A DNA stretch of 6,760 bases from Candidatus Cloacimonadota bacterium (GTDB taxonomy: Bacteria > Cloacimonadota > Cloacimonadia > JGIOTU-2): NCBI GenBank assembly GCA_014382685.1, contig JACNJG010000099.1, positions 1-6,760 of the forward strand. The letters are read 5' to 3'. The notes below the pieces were generated by a model. It was given only the letters and a program-made list of their open reading frames with translations. It had not been told where the DNA came from and ran no database searches. Both the position numbers and the translations under genes were made by a program. Shown here piece after piece: positions 1 to 6,567 of the stretch (the stretch's first letter is position 1; the number at the start of each line of letters is the position of its first letter).

Positions 1-614
1 TATATGGAAATACAAATTCTATTACATATTCTGATTTTTATAATAACCAGGGTGGAAATTTTTTTGGAGTAAACGCATCGATAGGAGTCAATGTAACAAC
101 TAATGTAAATGGGGACAGTTGTGATGCGTATTATAATATTCAGGAAGACCCATTATTTGTAGATCCTTCAAATGGTGATTACAATTTAAGCTGGACTAAT
201 TATCCAACTCCAGACAATACAATGTCTCCTTGTATTGACGCTGGCGATCCAAGCTCCCCATTAGACCCGGATGGCACTATTGCAGATATAGGTACATTCT
301 ACTTCAATCAAAATGTATCAATCAACGAACCCCAAGAAATATCACAGTATAATCTTGCAAATTATCCAAATCCAATTAGCCCAAACATCAATAATCTCAC
401 AGTAAGTTATACAATTCATAAACCAAGTAAAGTTAAAATCCAACTATTCAACATTAAAGGACAACTCGTTTCAACACTTATAAATGAGGAGAAAAATATT
501 GGAGATTATTTAATCAGTCACTCGATTAGCGAATTATCTTCAGGTATGTATTTTACAAAAATGAGCATTGATGGAGTCAATAACGAAATTAAGAAAGTAA
601 TACTATTAAGATAG
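1..614 (+). CDS. C-terminal part of a secreted beta-helix-type protein with T9SS-like sorting domain (5' truncated)
   Basis: The frame is open from base 3 to the TAG at 612-614, giving 203 visible residues; the start lies outside the window. An ATG at 222 falls inside the continuing frame and is not a credible start. The first ~100 residues contain DPLFVDPSNGDYNL, then SPCIDAGDPSSPLDPDGT and IADIG. This is the recognisable end of right-handed beta-helix (polymorphic outer-membrane-like) repeat proteins of Cloacimonadota and related phyla. The last ~90 residues resemble a T9SS type A sorting domain: NYPNPISP, then a strand-rich segment with KVKIQLFNIKGQLV, then LSSGMYFTKM and a basic end KKVILLR. 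The inferred product is exported and surface-attached or released; its substrate is unknown. It runs towards the minus-strand ssrA and its repeat array, and I see no convincing terminator after it. Family call is good; function is not determined. Confidence 0.85.
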   Translation, partial: YGNTNSITYSDFYNNQGGNFFGVNASIGVNVTTNVNGDSCDAYYNIQEDPLFVDPSNGDYNLSWTNYPTPDNTMSPCIDAGDPSSPLDPDGTIADIGTFYFNQNVSINEPQEISQYNLANYPNPISPNINNLTVSYTIHKPSKVKIQLFNIKGQLVSTLINEEKNIGDYLISHSISELSSGMYFTKMSIDGVNNEIKKVILLR

Positions 615-723
615 AAATAAAATTGCAGATCCAACCATAGCAGAACGAAAAACAATTTTATCACAGTTGTCACAAGCCTGCCAAGTCGTAGTCTTGGAGC
701 AATATAAATTGTTCTTTAAAGTT

Positions 724-755
724 AAAAGACCGCCTTCATTTCATTACGGCGTGTC
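724..755 (-). terminator. Third copy of the ssrA terminator hairpin
   Basis: Same hairpin as at 1158-1189, in the copy farthest from ssrA. It would face transcription arriving from ssrA and lies about 110 bp past the end of the convergent plus-strand gene. There is no T-run on the plus strand, so it should work in one direction only. Confidence 0.5.
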
Positions 756-781
756 AGTCTTCACTTGTCGCTCCGCTCCAA

Positions 782-961
782 TTAGAAGTGTCTCATTGCG
801 AATTCTATCCCCGATCCTAACTTAAGATATTTCTCAAAAGCAATTGCTTTTTCTTTTGAAGGATATAGAAATAGTAAAAAGTATTCATAATGGCCTGCCA
901 GGTCGTAGTCTTGGAGCAATATAAATTGTTCTTTAAAGTTAAAAGACCGCCTTCATTTCAT
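782..961 (-). pseudogene. GIY-YIG nuclease-like C-terminal remnant, array copy 1/2
   Basis: On the minus strand ATG AAA TGA (961-953) is followed by an open stretch of 56 codons (952 to the TAA at 782-784) beginning RRSFNFKEQFILLQDYDLAG. Its second half reads PSKEKAIAFEKYLKLGSG and then IEFAMRHF. The AFEKYLKxGSG-x-x-FA-x-(K/R)-x-F pattern is, to my knowledge, the conserved C-terminal end of one group of small GIY-YIG endonuclease-domain proteins. The catalytic GIY and YIG motifs and the helix with the key Arg are missing, so no nuclease activity is expected. The A/B block boundary falls exactly between DLAG and HYEYF. The block A half may therefore be unrelated sequence that happens to be in frame, or the product of an internal deletion. 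The in-frame TGA after two codons argues against translation. Confidence 0.6.
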
Positions 962-972
962 TACGGCGTGTC
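941..972 (-). terminator. Second copy of the ssrA terminator hairpin
   Basis: Same stem, loop and TTTT as the hairpin at 1158-1189, carried by the middle repeat copy. It could act as a back-up terminator for read-through from ssrA. It also overlaps the start of the GIY-YIG-like remnant. Confidence 0.55.
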
Positions 973-998
973 AGTCTTCACTTGTCGCTCCGCTCCAA

Positions 999-1178
999 TT
1001 AGAAGTGTCTCATTGCGAATTCTATCCCCGATCCTAACTTAAGATATTTCTCAAAAGCAATTGCTTTTTCTTTTGAAGGATATAGAAATAGTAAAAAGTA
1101 TTCATAATGGCCTGCCAGGTCGTAGTCTTGGAGCAATATAAATTGTTCTTTAAAGTTAAAAGACCGCCTTCATTTCAT
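999..1178 (-). pseudogene. GIY-YIG nuclease-like C-terminal remnant, array copy 2/3
   Basis: This is the second copy of the remnant at 782-961, shifted by 217 bp and identical to it by eye: ATG at 1178, in-frame TGA at 1170-1172, open codons from 1169 to the TAA at 999-1001. A third, headless trace lies in the last block A: the same RRSFN...DLAG reading runs from 735 and ends in TGA at 670-672, because block B is absent there. The one substitution between copies (684 versus 901) changes CTG to TTG on the minus strand and is synonymous for Leu. That is compatible with past selection but is only one site. It lies downstream of ssrA on the same strand and behind a terminator, so expression is doubtful. 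Confidence 0.6.
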
Positions 1179-1189
1179 TACGGCGTGTC
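1158..1189 (-). terminator. Rho-independent terminator downstream of ssrA (nearest copy)
   Basis: On the minus strand GAC(A)CGCC pairs with GGCGGTC across a 13-nt loop with one bulged A, and TTTT follows at once (1161-1158). It lies about 35 nt beyond the ssrA 3' end with no other gene between, so it most likely ends the ssrA transcript. Confidence 0.7.
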
Positions 1190-1223
1190 AGTCTTCACTT
1201 GTCGCTCCGCTCCAGGCGAAGAC

Positions 1224-1575
<352 letters not shown>

Positions 1576-1605
1576 TATGTATCTTTCAAAAAACGATTTA
1601 AACAA

Positions 1606-1638
1606 ATTATAATGTAGCACCACTAAATCGACTGTCAA
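1606..1638 (-). promoter_or_regulatory. Probable sigma-70-type promoter of ssrA
   Basis: On the minus strand TTGACA (1638-1633) is a perfect -35 hexamer. It is followed by TACATT (1616-1611, spacing 16) and, overlapping it, TATAAT (1611-1606, spacing 21). The spacing favours TACATT; the sequence favours TATAAT. Either would start a short precursor about 20-30 nt ahead of the mature 5' end at 1575, which fits 5' trimming by RNase P. Confidence 0.65.
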
Positions 1639-1650
1639 GTATTGATGTAA

Positions 1651-1692
1651 AGAAAAACGGCTTCATCCCGATTAATCGGAACAAAGCCGTTT
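1651..1692 (-). terminator. Rho-independent terminator of the minus-strand operon
   Basis: On the minus strand AAACGGCTT (1692-1684) pairs with AAGCCGTTT (1663-1655). The loop itself contains the palindrome CCGATTAATCGG, so a long two-part stem can form, and TTTTTCT follows. It lies 20 bp past the stop of the PorV-like gene and 13 bp before the ssrA -35 box, so it insulates ssrA from the upstream operon. Confidence 0.85.
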
Positions 1693-1712
1693 GTATAGTT
1701 TACTTTCTTAGA

Positions 1713-2669
1713 TTAGAAACCTAGATCAATTGCCAGTTTATGAGTTGCACCTTCATCAAGAAAATCAGGTATATAGGCATAATCAAATCGGAAATCGCTT
1801 AATACGATCGAAGCGCCCATTGTAAAATCTTCTCCGTCAAGACCGGCACGTACAGCAAATAAGTTTGCAAGCCAGCCCTCAACGCCAAGGTGTAATTTGA
1901 AATCATTTTTCTGATCGCCTTCGCGTCCAAGAGATTGAGAAATTTCCGCAATTCCGATGACATCAAATGAGGTGAGTTGAAGATCTGCAGAAGCACCGAG
2001 ACGCAGCATTGGAAGTATCGCATCCTCATGATCAGAATCAGTGTCCCATTTCATCGTTCCACCAAAATTCAGCAAGCTTGCGCCTGCGCGGATCTGCTTT
2101 ATCAGTCCGCTGGAAACAGGTGAGATGATCATTGCGCCAAGATCGAATGCGAAACCGGTTGCCTTGTTGTCATCGATGGATTGCGTAATATACTTGGCTC
2201 CTGCACCAAAGCTGAGCAAAGGTATGATCTTACCACCTGCAGAAATACCGAGAACTATATCATTGGAGCTGAAAAAATTCCCAGTGGGACCACTAGCAGG
2301 ATCGCATTCAATAATATCGCTCACTCCAATACTATTGAAGGTAACTGCCATAGCTGCATTTCGGCTGCTTCCTACAATGATAGATGCCTGATAGTTCATT
2401 CTATCCAAGCTCATAATATTGTACATTGCGCCAAGGCGTGTGCCCTTAATCTGGCAAAGACCTGCGGGATTGTAGAACGGAGCAGAGCCGTCATCAGCAA
2501 TAGCAGTGAATGCATTTCCCAGACCGGCAGGACGAGCGCCAACAGGAATTCTCAGGAAAGCACCTCCCTGTCCGCCTGCAAAATCTTCTGAAGCAAAAGC
2601 AAGGGATGTGAATAATCCGAGGATTGCTACGAAAGTAAGTAGTGTTTTGATTATTTTATATGTTTTCAT
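1713..2669 (-). CDS. PorV/PorQ (UPF0164)-family outer-membrane beta-barrel protein
   Basis: The product has 318 residues. Residues 1-26 form a signal peptide (lysines, hydrophobic core, cut near AFA-SE). Residues 34-70 carry the family hallmark GGAFLRIPVGARPAGLGNAF followed by TAIADDGSAPFYNPAGL, which in this family reads roughly G-x-G-x-A-x-x-x-L-A-D-D-x-x-A-x-x-x-NPAGL. The rest is a run of alternating beta strands ending in HKLAIDLGF, an aromatic last residue typical of outer-membrane barrels. PorV in Bacteroidota shuttles T9SS cargo from the translocon to the attachment complex; whether this copy does so is inference. The start has a strong AAAGGAG site 6 nt upstream. That site sits between the two genes, 14 bp after the sorting-domain protein, so the two are very probably co-transcribed. 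A strong terminator follows. Not assigned to porV itself, since the phylum carries several paralogues. Confidence 0.88.
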   Translation of the reverse strand: MKTYKIIKTLLTFVAILGLFTSLAFASEDFAGGQGGAFLRIPVGARPAGLGNAFTAIADDGSAPFYNPAGLCQIKGTRLGAMYNIMSLDRMNYQASIIVGSSRNAAMAVTFNSIGVSDIIECDPASGPTGNFFSSNDIVLGISAGGKIIPLLSFGAGAKYITQSIDDNKATGFAFDLGAMIISPVSSGLIKQIRAGASLLNFGGTMKWDTDSDHEDAILPMLRLGASADLQLTSFDVIGIAEISQSLGREGDQKNDFKLHLGVEGWLANLFAVRAGLDGEDFTMGASIVLSDFRFDYAYIPDFLDEGATHKLAIDLGF

Positions 2670-2683
2670 TGTTTTCTCCTTTC

Positions 2684-5443
2684 CTAGCGTAATATCGCTA
2701 CTTTGATGATTTTTTTCTCACCAGCTTGGTTTTCAACGATGATAAAATAAACACCATTTGCGACAAAATCGCCATATTCATTTTTACCATCCCACAGCAT
2801 ACTGATATTGCCAACATCTTCGCGTTCTTTAACCAGTTCACCCGCTATGTCGTATATTCTCAGTTTGGTGATAGGATTTGCGGGGTCATCAAAATTTGGA
2901 TAAATTGTGCCAGGATATGTACTATAAGTATCAGGATTATATGGATTTGGACAGAAGTATGGTTCATCAGTAGGTGGTAATGTAGTTCCGAGCTCCACTA
3001 TTACTTGATTATTATCTTCATTATACTCCTCTACATCATAATCAGCATCAGCTCTAATATAAATATAATGAGTAAGTGTATCTGGCATAGTCCAATTTAG
3101 AAATACTGTTTCTTCATCACCATTTCCCATTGGTCCAATATTAAATGTTCCAATTGGATTGACTATTATTGTTGGATCACCATCATAGAAACGAACAACA
3201 AACTCACCAACATTAGCACCACCTTCAGTATGGCATTCAATGGTAGCTTCAAAAGATACTACCTCTCCTTCAGCAGGATGAAGATTTGATACTGTTACAT
3301 TGTTTTCTGTTAATTCAAGATCAACATTTGATGTCCATAATGTAACATATTTTGGAGCAGTTGAGTCAGAACAAAGTCCCTGTGCATCCCAGACTCTTAA
3401 TCCAATAAGACCTGAGTACAAATGATCAAATAACACATCAGTTGTTACACCGGTTGCATCATCATATAGTCCATCGCCATTTGTGTCCCATTGGTATAGC
3501 GTGATTCCACGATCATCCGGATCATAAGATCCAGAGCCATCCAATGTAATAACATCATTAACACGACTAGCGTAAGGTCCACCAGGATCTGCAATAGGTG
3601 CGTGATTTACAGTATCATTTACTATTGTAAAGTGTACATCTGTGTCTGTTAAACTGTCACTACCAGTAACAAGTAAAGTAACTTCAAAAGTATCTTCCAC
3701 AGAATATTCCCATGTTACAAATTCACCAATAGCATCAGGATTATCCCAATCAAGACCATCACTTGCATCAAAGTCCCATTCCCATTGAGTAATAAATTCC
3801 TGAGGATTTTGATGATATGAATTTGCACCCGAATAGGCAATTGGAGTATCAGTTGGTTGAGGTAGATTAGAAGAGCTAATAACTGCTATGGGTTGTAATT
3901 GAACTACACCACGAGTTAATACTAATATTGAAGTAGGAGTTGTTCCTGCTGTCCAGGTAATAGCATAAGTTCCGCCTGGCCAAGAACCATCAGTATTTTG
4001 TCCGTAAGAGGTATTATCAAGAAGGTAATCTGAGATCTCTTCATACCAGTCTATTGGAGCGGTACCAAATGTGGTAATGTCATAGAACTCCATAGCTTTT
4101 TTGAAACCATAAAGTGCATAGTAATTTCCACCTAACATTTCACCAACCGATAATTCATCGGAGGTATCATAGAAATGAACATCTAAAAATTCTAGACCTT
4201 TTACAATTGCAGGATCAGTAATTGGTGTTCCAATATAATAATGACTTGCCACACCTGCTCCGGTTTTTACATTATTATCCCAATAGGTAGGAGAAGTATA
4301 ACCAAAACCACCATCAATATCCTGACTATATTCTAACCAATATGCAAGTTCAGTTCCAACCCATAGCGGAGTATGAATAGTTGGCATATTTTTTCCGATT
4401 GCTTCCAGAGCAAGCACGGGCCACTGGACAGCAGAATTGTCACTATCACCGTAATTATTTGCACTATAAGCATTATATCGCCAGCCACCACGGTAAACGC
4501 CAGCTGTGCTATCTGCTTGAGACCAAGCAATACAGTTCATGGCATCTTCCATTACTTCGTAATATGTCATTCCAGCAAGAGTGCCACTTGCAACAACACT
4601 ATCAGCTTGATTACTTGCTGCAATTGCTAAAATTGCAATTCCATTCTCATAAGCTCTTGGCCAATCACTAAAATATATACCAATACCATCTCCATCTGTA
4701 TCCGGATCACCTGCATATTGTACACCAATGGAAACAGTGCGACCGTAGGTATTCAATATCCAATCCAAACCGAGCTGTACAGTTTCAGCATAAATGTCTT
4801 CATCCGGATCGTCATTACCATGATGAGCATTCTCTTCAAAAGCTAATACTGCTAAACCTGTTGTACCCATTCCATAGTCATCATTAGATGAATACCACCA
4901 GCCATTTGCATTTTGATTCAAATACAACCAACGTAAGCCATCTTCAATTGCAGCATTAATCCGCTGTTGTTTATCAACAATCGGGATTACATCAATTTTT
5001 GTTTGATCAACATCTATTAGTCCATCATCATCAGTCACTGTTAAAGTGGCAGTTTTTATACCACCCGTAGTATAGGTATGTGTTACAGCAATATATCGAG
5101 CATCTGCAACAGCTCCTGTTTCCGTTGGCGTTCCATCGCCAAAATCCCATTCGTAGTTTCCAGCTGAGACATCACCCCAATGTACGTTACCCCAAATTGT
5201 AATTTCTCTACCAACCCAACTATAATAATGAGGCATACAATTTACCATTGGTCCAGCTTGTTTTGATTGCATTATTTCATTCCAGTCACCCGGATCACTC
5301 AATTCAGGGGGAGGAGTTGCTGTTGAATATTTTTCAAGCAACTCCCGGGCTTGGTCTATCAGATCATCTGCTAATACAGATGATAACATCAAACCCAATG
5401 AAATAAAAATTCCAATAAATATTAATAGAATTTGTTTTTTCAT
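2684..5443 (-). CDS. Secreted multidomain protein: PKD, alpha/alpha-toroid (prenyltransferase/squalene-cyclase-like), two PKD, CARDB-like, C-terminal sorting domain
   Basis: The product has 919 residues. A signal peptide spans about 1-25 (SSVLA-DD). PKD 1 is at about 67-154, with YEWDFGDGTPTE and HTYTTGG. A toroid domain at about 157-512 carries QW-like motifs: QNANGWW (177-183), QDIDGGF (374-380) and QNTDGSW (482-488). It also has GDSDNSAVQWPVLALEAI, similar to squalene-cyclase repeats. I see no DxDD acid motif in cyclase context, so it is probably a binding or structural toroid. PKD-like 2 is at about 517-608, PKD 3 at about 614-702 (GGPYASRVNDVITLDGSGSY, 621-640), and a CARDB-like domain at about 706-818. 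A FlgD-like/T9SS-type tail runs from about 828 (CPNPYNP ... NGVYF ... IKVAILR). DPDTDGDG and DTNGDGLYDD look like calcium loops. The start has AAAAGGAG 6 nt upstream. It is exported and likely surface-attached; the ligand is unknown. Confidence 0.88.
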   Translation of the reverse strand: MKKQILLIFIGIFISLGLMLSSVLADDLIDQARELLEKYSTATPPPELSDPGDWNEIMQSKQAGPMVNCMPHYYSWVGREITIWGNVHWGDVSAGNYEWDFGDGTPTETGAVADARYIAVTHTYTTGGIKTATLTVTDDDGLIDVDQTKIDVIPIVDKQQRINAAIEDGLRWLYLNQNANGWWYSSNDDYGMGTTGLAVLAFEENAHHGNDDPDEDIYAETVQLGLDWILNTYGRTVSIGVQYAGDPDTDGDGIGIYFSDWPRAYENGIAILAIAASNQADSVVASGTLAGMTYYEVMEDAMNCIAWSQADSTAGVYRGGWRYNAYSANNYGDSDNSAVQWPVLALEAIGKNMPTIHTPLWVGTELAYWLEYSQDIDGGFGYTSPTYWDNNVKTGAGVASHYYIGTPITDPAIVKGLEFLDVHFYDTSDELSVGEMLGGNYYALYGFKKAMEFYDITTFGTAPIDWYEEISDYLLDNTSYGQNTDGSWPGGTYAITWTAGTTPTSILVLTRGVVQLQPIAVISSSNLPQPTDTPIAYSGANSYHQNPQEFITQWEWDFDASDGLDWDNPDAIGEFVTWEYSVEDTFEVTLLVTGSDSLTDTDVHFTIVNDTVNHAPIADPGGPYASRVNDVITLDGSGSYDPDDRGITLYQWDTNGDGLYDDATGVTTDVLFDHLYSGLIGLRVWDAQGLCSDSTAPKYVTLWTSNVDLELTENNVTVSNLHPAEGEVVSFEATIECHTEGGANVGEFVVRFYDGDPTIIVNPIGTFNIGPMGNGDEETVFLNWTMPDTLTHYIYIRADADYDVEEYNEDNNQVIVELGTTLPPTDEPYFCPNPYNPDTYSTYPGTIYPNFDDPANPITKLRIYDIAGELVKEREDVGNISMLWDGKNEYGDFVANGVYFIIVENQAGEKKIIKVAILR

Positions 5444-5472
5444 TTTGTTCTCCTTTTAATTTTGATTATTAA

Positions 5473-5523
5473 ATTATAAAAACTATTTAAGAAAGTAGCA
5501 TTTAAAAATTTACCTATTTAAGA
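5473..5523 (-). promoter_or_regulatory. Candidate promoter before the 919-residue protein gene
   Basis: The 116-bp gap after the Fe-S gene holds TATAAT on the minus strand (5478-5473), placing a start about 23 nt before the ATG. No good -35 hexamer is visible at 16-18 bp. CTATTTAAGA occurs twice on the plus strand (5483-5492 and 5514-5523), flanking the -35 zone 31 bp apart. This may be a second entry point for the last two genes. AT-rich DNA gives such boxes by chance, so confidence is low. Confidence 0.3.
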
Positions 5524-5559
5524 TGTTGCTTGATCTTTTGCACTTCTATTTTTTTCATA

Positions 5560-6561
5560 TCATTTAGAAAATGGACATGCAGCAATACAACTTGAACATC
5601 CACCGCCATTCTCAATCCAAAACATGTAGCACTTCTCCACATCTACTACCCAGCGTTTGATCCCTGGATTATTTGATACACTCTTTATTTTATATGAAGG
5701 ATCTGCATCACATGAAATTGCAGACACTTCACATGCTTCTATACACAATTTGCATTTTTTACAAAAATTTTGTAAAGAAAAATCTATTGACTTGTCAACT
5801 TCTAATGGAATATCCGTAAATACTTTGCAAATTCGCACCTTTGAACCAAGCTCAGGAGTGACCAGCATACCATTCCTTCCAAGCTCTCCAAGACCGGCAT
5901 CAATCGCAAGAGGAATATTCAATGCAGTATCATTCCCCGCAGATATTGCTTTGTATCCAAGATGCCTGATAAACTGAGCAAGGGAAGCAGAAACAAATGC
6001 CATTTGTGAATATGAAATCCCACCTGAAGTGACCGCAGACCAGTCTGGAGAATTAAAAATGTCTTCATTCATTTCTATCGCCATGACAATAGCATGAGTA
6101 TATTCTTGCGGAATGTTAATGGATTCTCCATGCCTGTTATTCTTGTATATCCACTTATGATTGAGTTCGCAAATCCCAACCAGCGATGCGCCGAATTTAA
6201 GTGCAGTTTCCTTCACTTCCTTTGTGAACGGAGTCATGTCCTCAATATCATATTTCGCAAGCTGCGGCTCTGAAAGTTTGGTGATTTCATTATCCAATTT
6301 CTGATCGCAAAACGCATCTGAGAAATGGTTGAATAAGGTCCATGAAGAAACAGCACGTGCCAGCTCGATCCGGGAATAACCCTTTTTCTCTTCTTCGATT
6401 AATTTTTCAGAATTGATATAATTGCATTTATAGAAAAAGGGAGCATCATTATCATATATAACTCGAGCAAAGATATTTTGTTGTTCGTTAAACTGTTCCA
6501 GAATTTCCTCATCGATCTCGTATGTGGGTTTATCAACACGTTTAACCGTAATGCCGTTCAT
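5560..6561 (-). CDS. Reductive-dehalogenase/QueG-like protein with two 4Fe-4S cluster motifs, apparently short at the C-terminus
   Basis: The product has 333 residues and no signal or Tat sequence, so it is probably cytoplasmic. Residues 178-250 match the conserved core of reductive-dehalogenase-like proteins: SGGISYSQMAFVSASLAQFI, LGYKAISAGNDTALNIPLAI, then DAGLGELGRNGMLVTPELGS and KVRICKVFTDIPL. Cluster motif 1 is C267-x2-C270-x2-C273-x3-C277. Motif 2 is C311-x10-C322-x2-C325-x3-C329-P within KRWVVDVEKCYMFWIENGGG. Family members bind a corrinoid and transfer electrons through both clusters; halogenated substrates are proven only for a few, so the reaction here is unknown. The frame ends CPFSK-TGA at once after motif 2, whereas relatives, as I recall, continue for some tens of residues. 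The start is supported by AAAGGA 9 nt upstream, overlapping the end of the preceding gene, which implies translational coupling. Confidence 0.85.
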   Translation of the reverse strand: MNGITVKRVDKPTYEIDEEILEQFNEQQNIFARVIYDNDAPFFYKCNYINSEKLIEEEKKGYSRIELARAVSSWTLFNHFSDAFCDQKLDNEITKLSEPQLAKYDIEDMTPFTKEVKETALKFGASLVGICELNHKWIYKNNRHGESINIPQEYTHAIVMAIEMNEDIFNSPDWSAVTSGGISYSQMAFVSASLAQFIRHLGYKAISAGNDTALNIPLAIDAGLGELGRNGMLVTPELGSKVRICKVFTDIPLEVDKSIDFSLQNFCKKCKLCIEACEVSAISCDADPSYKIKSVSNNPGIKRWVVDVEKCYMFWIENGGGCSSCIAACPFSK

Positions 6562-6567
6562 TGTGAA

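Larger units (their letters stand above)
676..1214. repeat. 217-bp direct tandem repeat, about 2.5 copies (A-B-A-B-A)
   Basis: Copies start at 676, 893 and 1110, each opening with GCCTGCCA, so the period is exactly 217 bp. Block A is 105 bp (676-780, 893-997, 1110-1214) and block B is 112 bp (781-892, 998-1109). The third copy stops after block A, directly beside the ssrA 3' end. Reading by eye, the copies are identical except at 684 (A) versus 901 and 1118 (G). Block A holds a minus-strand terminator hairpin. Block B holds the GIY-YIG-like coding remnant and a perfect 16-bp palindrome (836-851, again 1053-1068). TTGGAGC (911-917) and GCTCCAA (992-998) form a 7-bp inverted pair near the block A edges. 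The flanking 615-675 stretch is AT-rich and I see nothing supportable in it. Near-identity means recent duplication or active homogenisation. Confidence 0.97.

Noticed and set aside
619..659. Terminator for the plus-strand gene from AAAATTG/CAATTTT
   Set aside because: The 7-bp AT-rich stem has a 27-nt loop and no T-run after it, so it is not convincing.
836..851. Palindrome AAAAGCAATTGCTTTT as a regulator site
   Set aside because: It lies inside the coding remnant of block B and is repeated only because the unit is duplicated; no promoter is nearby.
676..1214. CRISPR array
   Set aside because: The period is 217 bp and the whole unit is repeated with no variable spacers, so this is a plain tandem duplication.
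1799..2706. Several ORFs of 66-136 codons overlapping the PorV-like gene on both strands
   Set aside because: They are other-frame readings of a well-supported gene with a signal peptide and a family motif.
2726..4671. ORFs of 65-96 codons inside the 919-residue gene
   Set aside because: They are shadows of the long coding frame and contain no recognisable domain.
5518..5562. Selenocysteine or read-through at the TGA ending the Fe-S protein
   Set aside because: No stem-loop suitable for a bacterial SECIS follows the TGA, and the extra 13 codons add nothing family-like.
5657..5977. Plus-strand 106-codon ORF opposite the Fe-S gene
   Set aside because: It is antisense to a conserved Fe-S core and has no supporting features.
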